The notes beneath the pieces are model-generated. The model was not told the origin of the DNA, ran no database searches, and saw only the letters and a list, made by a program, of their open reading frames with translations. Shown piece after piece: positions 47,066 to 56,487 of a stretch of DNA of 64,000 bases (position 1 is the stretch's first letter; the number at the start of each line of letters is the position of its first letter). This stretch comes from Dactylis glomerata (taxonomy: Eukaryota > Streptophyta > Magnoliopsida > Poales > Poaceae): positions 186,001 to 250,000 of the forward strand of contig QXEO01000211.1 of assembly GCA_007115705.1 (NCBI GenBank), read 5' to 3'. A program made the translations under genes and the position numbers.

Positions 47066-50000
47066 CTAAGGGTAGAACTTTCGCAGATGAGCTATGTTCC
47101 ACGGGTTCCCCACTGGCACGCCTTCTGCGGTTTCCAGCCGCGCCGAGCCTGGCCTGGCGATGTGCGTCACCTCGAAGGGTCCTTCCCACATTGGAGATAG
47201 CTTGTGCAGGCCCTCGCGAGAGAGTATTCTCCTATGCACCAGATCGCCGACCTCCAGAGTCCTTGCTCGAACATGGAGGCTATGGTAGCGGCGTAGTCCT
47301 TGCTGGTACCTCGCGGCGCGGAGCGCGGCTTGGCACCGAGCTTCTTCGAGCAGGAGGAGACGATCCTTGATGAGGTCCTCTTGGCGAATTTCGTCGAAGG
47401 CGAGCACTCTTGGCGATCCGAACTTGACGTCGGTGGGAAGAACAGCCTCCGCCCCATAGACCAGGAAGAAATGGGTCTCTCCAGTGGGTTTGGTGGCGGT
47501 AGTCCTGATGGACCACAAGATGGATTGGAGGTTGTCTAACCATTTTTTGCCACAGGCTTCGAGCTTGGCGTTGAAGCTTTTCGTCTTGAGCCCCTTGAGG
47601 ACCTCGGCGTTAGCACGCTCGGCCTGGCCATTGCTCCGGGGGTAGGCGACGGAGGCGAAGCAGATCTTGATGCCGACCGATGCGCAGTACTCCCGGAACA
47701 GTCCGCTAGTGAACTGGCTGCCGTTGTCGGTGATTATGCGGTTAGGCACACCAAAATGACAGACCAGCCCACGGATGAACTTGACTGCGGACCTGGCCGG
47801 TATGGTGCACACCGGTTCCACCTCCACCCACTTGGTGAATTTGTCGATGGCGACGTAGAGGTAGCGGTAGCCCCCTTGCGCTCTGGGGAATGGACCGAGG
47901 ATGTCTAACCCCCAAACTGCAAAGGGCCAAGTGAGTGGGATGGTTCGCAGCTCCTGTGCCGGCTGGTGGATCTGCTTGGCATGGAACTGGCATGCCTCGC
48001 ACCTCTTGACCATCTCCGCCGCATCCCCGAGCGCTGAGGGCCAGTAGAAGCCGCTTCGATATGCCTTCGCGGCTAGAGTTGCCGCAGAAGCATGATGGCC
48101 ACACTCGCCGGCGTGGATGTCCTTGAGAAGCTCTTGGCCTTGGTGAGTAGACATGCACTTCAGAGCGACGCCATTTGGGCGACGCCGGTACAAGTCACCG
48201 TCCTTGACGCAGTAGACCGAAGCCTGGCGTACGATCCTTTCGGCCTCCTCTTCATCCTCGGGAAGCCTGCTGCTGGTGAGGAAGGCCTTGAGCTCGAGAA
48301 TCCAATCCACTCCCTCCTGCCGTGCCAATGCCAGAAGGACGCGGTCACCCGAAGGAGGCCCGCAGTCTGGAGCCCCCTGCTCCGGCGGTGGCGGCAGGGC
48401 AGGTGGAGGGTCGGATCCAGATGGCGGTGGAGAAGCGGACGGCTTGAAGAGGCGCTCCTCAAAGACGCCAGTGGGTTGCGCCAGGCGGTGAGAGGCGCGC
48501 TTGGCGATCTCGTCGGCTTCCGCATTTTCTCCTCTCGTGATGTGCTTCAGCTCCAAGCCTTGGAAGCGTTTTTCCATCTTTCGATGCTCCTCGAGATAGG
48601 CCGCCATGTGCTCATCCCTTGGAGTGTAGCTCTTGTTCGAGAAATTCACAACCAGCTGTGAATCTCCCTTGACGATGAGGCGCTTGATGCCCAAAGCGTT
48701 TGCCGCCCTTAAGCCGGCGAGTAGTCCTTCGTATTCCGCGATGTTGTTGGAGACCTTGCTCTCAGGATTGAAGCAGAGGTGCACGGCATAGAAGAGCTTG
48801 TCTCCAGAGGGAGAGGTTAGGACAGCACCAGCTCCCGCGCCGGGGAGGTTGAAGGCGCCGTCGAAGTGCATGACCCAGAGGCCTGGGGCCTCCTCTCCTG
48901 GGAGCGTTGACTCCTCCTCCGGAGACTCGTCGGCGAACGGGTCGGTCCACTCCGCAGTGAACTCGGCCAAAGCCTTGCTTTTGATTACCTTTGTAGTTTC
49001 GAAGGAGATCTCGAAGGGTGGAAGCTCCACGGCCCATTCTGCCACCCGCCCGGTGACGTTGGGATTGCGTAGGATGGTCTCCAGGGGACGATCGGTTACC
49101 ACCTTGATCGGGTGACCCTGGAAGTAGTGGCGCAGCTTCCGCGAAGCGATGAGCAGGGTGTAGAGCAGCTTTTGCTGCATGGTATAGCGTTCCCGCGCGT
49201 CGCGCAGTACCGTGCTGACGAAGTACACAGGCTTTTGCACCTTGACAACACCCTCGGGAGGCTCCTCCTCGGGAGGCTTTTGAGCGTTGCTCTGAGAAAG
49301 CGGCTCGATCGGCGAAGATGCCGCGGGTGGCTGGGGAGGTGGAGCGGCCTCTTCCTCGCGAGGAGCCCCCGAGCTTGGAGAGTTGACTTCCTCTTCGGCG
49401 ATCACCTTGGCGTCTCGCTCCGCGACGAGGACGGCACTTGCAGTCCTTGGAGTTGCCGCGATGTAGAGTAGCAAGGGCTCGCGGGTGGCTGGGGCAACCA
49501 TGATCGGTGGGCTCGTGAGGTACCTTTTCAACTCAGCGAAGGCCTTGTCGGCTTCCGGAGTCCACTCGAACTTCCCAGCGCGCTTCATGAGCTTGAAGAA
49601 GGGCAAGGCTTTCTCTCCGCTCCTCGCGATGAAGCGCCCTAGGGCTGCCATGCACCCCGCGAGGCGTTGCATCTCCTTGAGACTGCGCGGTGGACGCATT
49701 TCTTCGATGGCCTTGACCTTGTCAGGGTTCGCCTCTATCCCGCGATGGGACACGAGGAATCCCAACAGCTTTCCCGATGGTACGCCGAAGGCGCACTTGG
49801 CGGGGTTGAGCTTGATGTTTACCTTTCTCAGGTTGGCGAATGTTTCCACCAGATCCTCAATGAAGGTGTGACCCTCGCGAGTTTTGACGACGATGTCGTC
49901 GACGTAGGCCTCCGCGTTCCGTCCCATCTGAGCCCCCAAGGCCTTGCGCATGAGCCTTTGGAAGGTGGCTCCTGCGTTCTTCAGACCGAAGGGCATGCAG

Positions 50001-50488
50001 ACGTAGCAATACACCCCACAAGGCGTGATGAAGGCAGTCTTCTCCTCGTCCTCCTTTGCCATCTTGATCTGATGATAGCCGGAGAAAGCATCCAAGAAGC
50101 AAAGGAGGTCACAGCCGGCGGTGGAGTCGATGATTTGATCTATCCTCGGGAGCGGATAAGGATCCTTGGGGCAGGTCTTGTTGAGACTTGTGAAGTCCAC
50201 GCAGAGGCGCCCACTGCCATTTGCTTTTGGACTGACCACCGGATTCGCGATCCAGGTGGGGTGGGCTACCTCGCGTATCAGCTTGGCCTTCTTCAGCTTC
50301 TCTATCTCCTTGACAATGAAGTCTTGCTTCTCTTGCGCTTGCTTCCTAGTCTTCTGCTTCACGGGATGTGCCTGAGGGCACACGGCTAAGTGGTGCTCAA
50401 TCACCTCCCTGGGAACGTCGGGCATATCTGATGGAGTCCAAGCGAACATGTCAGAGTTTGCCCGCAGGAAGGTGACGAGCGCGCTTTC
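47066..50488 (-). CDS. pol: Pol of J: RT, RNase H, archaeal-type RNase H, integrase (open)
   Basis: The frame is open from the UAG at 50489; the first Met is at 50449 (1127 aa from there). RT: CFLDAFSG near 117-124 and YVDD at 182-185. The first RNase H has lost its Asp (YIAAT). A Pro/Glu-rich spacer of variable sequence follows. The archaeal-type RNase H begins near 525 (MHFDGAF, AEYEGLL, GDSQLV). Integrase has the HH..CC region near 785-820, Asp in WGLDILGP (about 848), Asp in ITDNGSQF (about 908) and Glu in NGQAERAN (about 941), all three catalytic residues. It ends NPWNIAHLRKFYP, the usual terminus. One change (THFFLV for TPFFLV) is minor. It could be enzymatically competent. Confidence 0.93.
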   Translation of the reverse strand, partial: ESALVTFLRANSDMFAWTPSDMPDVPREVIEHHLAVCPQAHPVKQKTRKQAQEKQDFIVKEIEKLKKAKLIREVAHPTWIANPVVSPKANGSGRLCVDFTSLNKTCPKDPYPLPRIDQIIDSTAGCDLLCFLDAFSGYHQIKMAKEDEEKTAFITPCGVYCYVCMPFGLKNAGATFQRLMRKALGAQMGRNAEAYVDDIVVKTREGHTFIEDLVETFANLRKVNIKLNPAKCAFGVPSGKLLGFLVSHRGIEANPDKVKAIEEMRPPRSLKEMQRLAGCMAALGRFIARSGEKALPFFKLMKRAGKFEWTPEADKAFAELKRYLTSPPIMVAPATREPLLLYIAATPRTASAVLVAERDAKVIAEEEVNSPSSGAPREEEAAPPPQPPAASSPIEPLSQSNAQKPPEEEPPEGVVKVQKPVYFVSTVLRDARERYTMQQKLLYTLLIASRKLRHYFQGHPIKVVTDRPLETILRNPNVTGRVAEWAVELPPFEISFETTKVIKSKALAEFTAEWTDPFADESPEEESTLPGEEAPGLWVMHFDGAFNLPGAGAGAVLTSPSGDKLFYAVHLCFNPESKVSNNIAEYEGLLAGLRAANALGIKRLIVKGDSQLVVNFSNKSYTPRDEHMAAYLEEHRKMEKRFQGLELKHITRGENAEADEIAKRASHRLAQPTGVFEERLFKPSASPPPSGSDPPPALPPPPEQGAPDCGPPSGDRVLLALARQEGVDWILELKAFLTSSRLPEDEEEAERIVRQASVYCVKDGDLYRRRPNGVALKCMSTHQGQELLKDIHAGECGHHASAATLAAKAYRSGFYWPSALGDAAEMVKRCEACQFHAKQIHQPAQELRTIPLTWPFAVWGLDILGPFPRAQGGYRYLYVAIDKFTKWVEVEPVCTIPARSAVKFIRGLVCHFGVPNRIITDNGSQFTSGLFREYCASVGIKICFASVAYPRSNGQAERANAEVLKGLKTKSFNAKLEACGKKWLDNLQSILWSIRTTATKPTGETHFFLVYGAEAVLPTDVKFGSPRVLAFDEIRQEDLIKDRLLLLEEARCQAALRAARYQQGLRRYHSLHVRARTLEVGDLVHRRILSREGLHKLSPMWEGPFEVTHIARPGSARLETAEGVPVGNPWNIAHLRKFYP

Positions 50489-50491
50489 CTA
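50489..50491 (-). promoter_or_regulatory. In-frame UAG between protease and RT of J (candidate readthrough site)
   Basis: CCCCCAAA-UAG-GAAAGCGCG, in frame on both sides, in an element whose pol is otherwise open for more than 1100 codons. The same in K at 56485-56487 and nearly the same in B. Confidence 0.72.
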
Positions 50492-53005
50492 TTTGGGGGA
50501 AAGCCCTGCCCCGATGGTGACGAAGTTGTCGCAGCCCCCAGCCTGAAGCGGGACCTTCTTGGTTGCAAAGCGCTCTTGGGTGAAATGGGGCCTCCTCCCT
50601 GAGGGTATCGCAGCTTCCCCAATGCTCATGTCCAGCATTGGATGGACCAGGTCCTCGCTTGGAGTAGGCGATGCCGAGGCGGCGAACTTCTTCCCTGTCG
50701 AATCCAGCGGATGGGGCTCGAGAGAGGCCTTCTTCGCTGCAGCCCATTCTTGGGATACGAGCTGCTTCTTCCTCGCGAGGTCGCCGGAGTGTTCCAGTAG
50801 ATCTTCGTCGGCGGGGAACATGGTGGCGGCCTCACGGTAAACATGCTCCACTGATCGGAGAGCGTCCTTCTCATTGCAGCGCACGGTGATTGTGCCGTTA
50901 GCGCCCGGAATGTTGAGGACGTTGAAGCCATGGTGCGTCGCTGCCATAAACCTTGCCAGGGCTGGGTAGCCGAGGATGGCATTGTATGGCAGGGCGATGT
51001 AGGCGACGTCGAAGTCGAGGCTTTCCGTCCTGTAGTTGTCCCGGGTGCCGAAGGTGACGGGCAGGCTTACCTGCCCAATTGGCGTTGTAGAACCTTCGGT
51101 TACCCCGAAGAATGGCCGAGTTGGCATGAGCCGGTGGTACGGCACCTGCATCTTTTCGAAGATCTCGACCGAGATGATGTTGAGTCCCGCCCCTCCGTCG
51201 ATGAGAGTGCGATTGACGGCGACGTTGTTGATGGTTGGCGTGCACAAGAGAGGAATTGTGCCCACGCCCCTGGTGGAAGCCGGATGGTCCTCCTCGTCGA
51301 AGCCAATCTTGCACGTTGACCACTTCATTAGGCGGTTGCCGACGCTGGGCTGTGCTGCCGCGATCTCTCGTGACAGCTGCTTGAAGTGTTGGTTGGACAA
51401 AGGAGCCTGAGCTCCACCCAGGAGGCAAGCGGCAAAGTCTCGCGGCTCTTGATAGCCCCCCTGGTTCTCCTCCCGACGATCGTTTCCTGGTGGGGGCAAC
51501 GGCAGCGGCTCGGGATCGGCTCGAGACAGACCCTCGTGGCGGCGACCTTCCTCGCGGTCGTCGTCGCGGCGATCGCCCCGGGATCCACTCTTGCCGTAGC
51601 TGCGGCCACCCCCGCGGCGCTTGGAGACGCCATTTTCTTCATGAAACTTCCGGACAAACCAACAATCGTCGGTATTGTGGGTGTCCTTCTTGTGGAGAAT
51701 GCAGTAGCGGCGACGTCGTCCCTTGTCGCGCTCGGTGCAGTCCCCGCGGCGTTGCTTATGATCTGGCTCCGCCGCGAGGACAGCAGCCTCCTTTCGCTTG
51801 GGGTCCTTGGAATTTGGCTTAGGGGGAGGCGCCTCCGGCAAGTTATGCATGAAGAGCCTCCCTTCCTCGGCCTTGGCGCAGCGGTCGGCGATCTCGAAGA
51901 GTCTGACGATGGAAGTCAGCTCATCATTCACGGACAGCTTCTCTCCCATCTTGATGTCGGAGACGCCTGTGGAGAACGCGGAGATGACCTCCTCGTTGGA
52001 GATCCTGGGGATCTTGTTCCTCATCTGGCTGAAGCGCTGGATGTACTGACGAAGCGTCTCGCCCTTGTGCTGACGCACCGCCTTAAGATCGTTCTTGGTA
52101 GTGGGGCGCTCGTACGTGGGCATGAAGTTGGCCACGAACTGGCGGCATAAATCCTTCCATGAAGTCACGGATTCGTGAGGAAGATTCATGAGCCAAGTTC
52201 GTGGAGCATCCTTGAGGGCCATGGGGAACCAATTCGCCATGGCACGCTGATCCCCACACGCGCAGCCTGAACGGCGACGACGTAGAGTTGGAGGAATTCG
52301 ACGGGGTTGGTGGTCCCGTCGTAACGCGCGCCGATGTCTGGCTTGAACTTGTCAGGCCAGATGACGTAGCGTTGCTGGCGAGTGAGGGCGAGACAGCCGG
52401 GGTTGTAGATTGGGTCGCCGGGGGTCCTGACGTTCTTGCCAGCTTCGCCGATGTCATCGATGGCGCGGTCATGATTTTCGCGGCGGCGCTCAAGGGAGAC
52501 GCGTGTGTCTTCCGGAGCGCGTTGGACGATTTGACAGCTGGGCTCCCCGCACGGCGAAGATGCGGCGCGGGAAACCACCTTCTTGGCCTTGTTGGCCTTC
52601 CCATCTCCGGCGCCCGGGGCGCGACGCCCCGCCGCCGGATCTGGATCTCCCGCGCCCTGGGCTCCTCCCTGGGCCGGGTCTTCGTTGGCGATGGCGACGA
52701 GCTCGGCGATTCGAGCGCGCCACCCCTCACGCCCGTCGTCGGTGGGTTGGTAGCGCAGCAACTCCTGCGCCATGGCGAGAGCCTGCGCAGGAGACAGCTG
52801 ACTCCCAGAACGAGCGCGAGAAGTGGCGGTGGCGGTGAAGGAGAGCGAAGGCTCTGTATGCCCGGACGGGAGGTAGGAGGACTCCAGATCTTCCTCCTCT
52901 TCCTCCTCGGCCGAAGCTTCACGACGACGGAAGATGGGCTCGGTTTGCCCCCCGAGCAGCGTTGCGACGGCGAAGACGCTCGAGCCTCGCGTTGGCGTCG
53001 GCCAT
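50489..53005 (-). pseudogene. gag: Gag-protease of J, with two frameshifts
   Basis: The ATG at 53005 (MADANARLERLRR) is about 50 nt after the PBS. A frameshift near 52930 leads into the acidic EEEEEED segment, and a second near 52255 (two extra bases relative to K) comes before MANWFPMALKD. From 52240 to 50489 the frame is open for 583 codons: gag core (APRTWLMNLPHESVTSWKDL), a CX2HX4HX4C zinc knuckle (CILHKKDTHNTDDC) and the aspartic protease (LIDGGAGLNI) with a GYPAL block. The Gag N-terminus is the only broken part of the element. Confidence 0.85.
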
Positions 53006-53039
53006 GTCGAAGCAGATCTTGGAGAAAACACACCACAGC

Positions 53040-53057
53040 CCCCTACCTGGCGCGCCA
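53040..53057 (-). other. Primer-binding site of J (probably tRNA-Arg)
   Basis: TGGCGCGCCAGGTAGGGG on the minus strand, 2 nt from the 5' LTR. From memory it is complementary to the 3' end of plant tRNA-Arg(CCU). It differs from the tRNA-Lys-like site of A and B. Confidence 0.72.
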
Positions 53058-53059
53058 AA

Positions 53060-53953
53060 TGCAGATGGATTACGTGTCGCAAGAACACGGGGTACCACGC
53101 GACGGACCCAAAGATTCGAACGCAGGGGGCTGAACGTGTGAGATCTCGGATCGCAGCGAAGCACGGTGACGGAAGCCTCGAGTCATCGAACGCACAACGC
53201 ACTGCAGAGAGAGACACCGAGCCTTACCCAGGTTCAGGGCCCTCATGGTGAGGTAAAACCCCTACTTCATGCCTTCTAGTATTGCAACGCGACACCTCGC
53301 GAGGAGTACAAGGCCTTGGTTACAAAGCTCTAGCTGGCCAGAGGTTGAAGAACATGCGTGCCCAGCTAGCAGCCTCCAGAAGATCCGATCCCATCTAAGG
53401 GGTGGCCTCCCCCCTTTTATAGCGCCAAGGTCCTCCTTCCCCTTATCTTCTTGGGGAAGGGGTTGCCACACATACGGCCAAGGAGGGTGGACAGCTGTAG
53501 ACTACACTCTTCTGTAGACATGGTCTTCGTAGAGTAGTGGCGCCGGTCCACAGGAGTGTGTGGAGGAAGCTGACGTCCTCCTCTGGCGCCCTGCACCGTC
53601 CACGCTATTTTTAGGGGGGTGGCCAACAACCACTGTGCCGCTTTGGGCAGGCACAGCGAAAGTTGGTCTCCTCCCTGTCGGGGGTAGCGTGGGCAGTACG
53701 CGGTCTTCTGCCCGTTATCTTCTTGCTCTGCACGCAAACGTGCTGAGCTGACGTGGGCGTGCTTCCTCTCCTCACCAGCAGGGGCTCGTGAGGAGGTCTT
53801 CTGGTCCCTAGCAGTTTTGGTCGTCGTTCTCCTCACGAGGCGCCTCCTCGTGAGGGTCTTCTCCGCAGCTTGGGTCGTGGATTCTGAAGATGGGCCGATG
53901 ACGTGGCCCTGGAGCAGGTGGACCGGGATACCCCGGTATCCAGAACACCGACA
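53060..53953 (-). repeat. 5' LTR of J, shared with partial copy J2
   Basis: 894 bp matching 43878-44772. TATAAAA on the minus strand at 53415-53421 is the likely promoter. On its right the sequence does not return to K but repeats the 3' internal end of J. Confidence 0.9.
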
Positions 53954-54629
53954 GTAGCCCCCGGGAGCCCGGCCCGCGAATGCGCCCTCTTGAGGGAGCG
54001 AAGGGCCGGGGGCCCCAGAAGCCGCTGGGCCCTCCAACGGCACGCGTCAACCGTGCGGTCAGAGGACCATGTGAAGAAGCGGAGGATGTGGACGCGTGGC
54101 GCGGCCGCAGCTGGAGAGGCGAAGCGGCGGGCGACGCTGCAGTCTCCGAGGCGTCAAACCGCCATGATGGCGCGTCGCTTCACTGCGGAGCGCACCGTCG
54201 ACGCTTCGATTCCCGCGCTGAGATTTGACGCATCGACGCCGGTCGCCCTCCTTAAATAGATCCTCCTCGAGACCTCCAGCACTTCACCTCCTTCCTCAAG
54301 TGCCACTTCTTCCTCTGCGCCCCGAAGCTGATGGATCCCTCCAACTCCTCCGCCGCCGCTGGACCTAGGTCTGGAGCGAAACGCCGCGGGCGTCCGCCGG
54401 GCAGCGGGATCAAGGTGAAGATCCTAGCCCGATGGACGCCCGGCGCCGGCGGCCCCCTCCGCATCGGCGCGCCGCGGCAGGATGAGGCGAGCCGCGCCAC
54501 CTTGGGGACCTCCAGCGCCGTGACCCTCCGGGATTCCGTGCGCGGAGGCGCTCTGAACTCGCCGTCGCCGCTGGCGGCGGCGCCTGCTCCCCGCGCCTCG
54601 GGGAGCGTTGACCGGGTCCTCCGGGACAA
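53954..54629 (-). mobile_element. J2: partial tandem copy of J's 3' internal end
   Basis: Near-identical to 44773-45449, including polypurine tract, TATA box and the first about 100 codons of the B3-like gene. It then joins K gag at about 54628. LTR-internal-LTR-internal order points to unequal recombination between LTRs followed by a deletion into K. Confidence 0.82.
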
Positions 54630-56487
54630 GTTCAAGCCGGACATCGGCGTGCGTTACGATGGGACTACCAACCCCGTTGAATTCCTCCAGCTCTACATCG
54701 TCGCCGTCCAGGCCGCGCGTGAAGATCAGCGTGCCATGGCCAATTGGTTCCCCATGGCCCTCAAGGACGCCCCGCGAACTTGGCTCATGAATCTTCCTCA
54801 CGAATCCGTGACTTCATGGAAGGATTTATGTCGTCAGTTCATTGCCAACTTCATGCCCACGTACGAGCGCCCCGCTACTAAGAACGATCTTAAGGCGGTG
54901 CGTCAGTACAAGGGCGAGATGCTTCGTCAGTATATCCAGCGCTTCAGTCAGATGAGGAACAAGATCCCGAGGATCTCTAACGAGGAGGTCATCTCCGCGT
55001 TCTCCACGGGCATCTCCGACATCAAGATGAGGGAGAAGCTGTCCGTGAATGATGAGCTGACTTCCGTCGTCAGGCTCTTCGAGATCGCCGACCGCTGCGC
55101 CAAGGCCGAGGAGGGGAGGCTCTTCATGCACAACCTGCCAGAGGCGCTTCCCCCAAAGCCGAAGTCCAAGGACCCGAAGCGAAAGGAGGCCGCTGTCCTC
55201 GTGGTGGAACCAGATCATAAGAAACGCCGTGGGGAGCGCTCCGAACGCGATAAGGGTCGACGTCGCCGTTTTTGCATTCTCCACAAGAAGGACACCCACA
55301 ATACCCACGATTGTTGGATTGTCCGAAAGTTTCATGAAGAAAATGGTGTCTCCAAGCGCCGCGGGGGTGGTTGCAGCTACGGCAAGAGTGGATCCCGGGG
55401 CGATCGCCGCGACGACGACCGCGAGGAAGGTCGCCGCCGCGAGGGTCTGCCTCAAGCCGATCCCGAGCTGCTACCGCTGCCCCCACCAGCGAACGATCGT
55501 CGGGAGGAGAACCAGGGGGGCTACCAAGAGCCGCGAGACTTCGCCGCTTGCCTCCTGGGTGGAGCTCAGGCTCCTTTATCTAATCGTCACTTCAAGCAGC
55601 TGTCGCGAGAGATCGCGGCGGCACAGCCCAACGTCGGCAACCGCTTAATGAAGTGGTCAATGTGCAAGATCGGCTTCGACGAGGAGGACCATCCAGCCTC
55701 CACCAGGCGTGTGGGCACAATTCCCCTCTTGTGCACGCCAACCATCAATAACGTTGCTGTCAATCGCACTCTCATCGACGGAGGGGCGGGCCTCAACATC
55801 ATCTCGGTCGAGATCTTCGAGAAGATGCAGGTGCCGTACCACCGGCTCATGCCAACTCGACCATTCTTCGGGGTAACTGAAGGGTCTACAACGCAAATTG
55901 GGCAGGTACGCCTGCCCGTAACCTTTGGCACCCGGGACAACTACATGACAGAGAGCCTCGACTTCGACGTCGCCTACATCGCGCTGCCGTACAATGCCAT
56001 TCTCGACTACCCAGCCCTAGCAAAGTTTATGGCAGCAACGCACCATGGCTTCAACGTCCTCAAGATTCTGGGCGCCAACGGCACGATCACCGTGCGCTAC
56101 AATGAGAAGGATGCTCTCCGATCAGTGGAGCATGTCTACCGTGAGGCCGCCACCATGTTCCCCGCCGACGAAGATCTACTGGAACACTCTAGTGACCTCG
56201 CGAGGAAGAAGCAGCTCGTATCCCAAGAGCGGGCTGCTGCAAAGAAGGCCTCTCTCGAGCCCCACCTGCTGGGCTCGACAGGGAAGAAGATTGCCGCCTC
56301 TGCATCGCCTACTCCAAGCGAGGACCTGGTCCATCCAATGCTGGACATGAGCATTGGGGAAGCTGCGCTACCCTCAGGGAGGAGGCCCCAGTTCACCCAA
56401 GAGCGCTCTACAAACAAGAAGGTCCCGCTCCAGGCTGGGGGCTGCGAAAACTTCATCACCATCGGGGCAGGGCTTTCCCCCAAATAG
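54331..56487 (+). CDS. Chimeric ORF: antisense-gene N-terminus fused in frame to K Gag-protease
   Basis: 718 codons open from ATG 54331. The first about 99 are the AT-hook N-terminus of the J2 antisense gene; from DKFKPDIGVRYDG on it is Gag of K. The gag core (APRTWLMNLPHESV), zinc knuckle (CILHKKDTHNTHDC) and protease (LIDGGAGLNI) are all intact, ending at the UAG 56485-56487. Codons on both sides of the junction are in phase, so the fusion creates an AT-hook-Gag protein behind the TATA box of the antisense gene (about 54252). It is a deletion product, not a family feature. Whether it is expressed is unknown. Confidence 0.85.
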   Translation: MDPSNSSAAAGPRSGAKRRGRPPGSGIKVKILARWTPGAGGPLRIGAPRQDEASRATLGTSSAVTLRDSVRGGALNSPSPLAAAPAPRASGSVDRVLRDKFKPDIGVRYDGTTNPVEFLQLYIVAVQAAREDQRAMANWFPMALKDAPRTWLMNLPHESVTSWKDLCRQFIANFMPTYERPATKNDLKAVRQYKGEMLRQYIQRFSQMRNKIPRISNEEVISAFSTGISDIKMREKLSVNDELTSVVRLFEIADRCAKAEEGRLFMHNLPEALPPKPKSKDPKRKEAAVLVVEPDHKKRRGERSERDKGRRRRFCILHKKDTHNTHDCWIVRKFHEENGVSKRRGGGCSYGKSGSRGDRRDDDREEGRRREGLPQADPELLPLPPPANDRREENQGGYQEPRDFAACLLGGAQAPLSNRHFKQLSREIAAAQPNVGNRLMKWSMCKIGFDEEDHPASTRRVGTIPLLCTPTINNVAVNRTLIDGGAGLNIISVEIFEKMQVPYHRLMPTRPFFGVTEGSTTQIGQVRLPVTFGTRDNYMTESLDFDVAYIALPYNAILDYPALAKFMAATHHGFNVLKILGANGTITVRYNEKDALRSVEHVYREAATMFPADEDLLEHSSDLARKKQLVSQERAAAKKASLEPHLLGSTGKKIAASASPTPSEDLVHPMLDMSIGEAALPSGRRPQFTQERSTNKKVPLQAGGCENFITIGAGLSPK
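56485..56487 (+). promoter_or_regulatory. In-frame UAG between protease and RT of K (candidate readthrough site)
   Basis: CCCCCAAA-UAG-GAAAGCGCG, identical to J; pol continues in the same frame. Confidence 0.72.

Larger units (their letters stand above)
43878..53953 (-). mobile_element. Element J: full-length Tat-type retrotransposon of the K family
   Basis: LTRs are 43878-44772 and 53060-53953, differing at roughly 2% by eye. A left TSD CTCAC (43873-43877) matches the K LTR at the interrupted point; the right TSD is lost because the LTR at 53060-53953 continues into a second partial copy (J2). The minus-strand order is LTR, PBS, Gag-protease, UAG, pol; the plus strand carries the B3-like antisense gene. 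Pol is fully open, the best preserved in the window. Confidence 0.9.

Noticed and set aside
49667..50389. 240-aa plus-strand ORF opposite J pol, also present opposite K pol
   Set aside because: Mirror of the conserved RT coding frame; conservation follows from RT itself.
50470..50510. Ribosomal frameshift site at the gag/pol boundary of J
   Set aside because: Gag and pol are in the same frame in B, J and K, so only a stop codon has to be passed.
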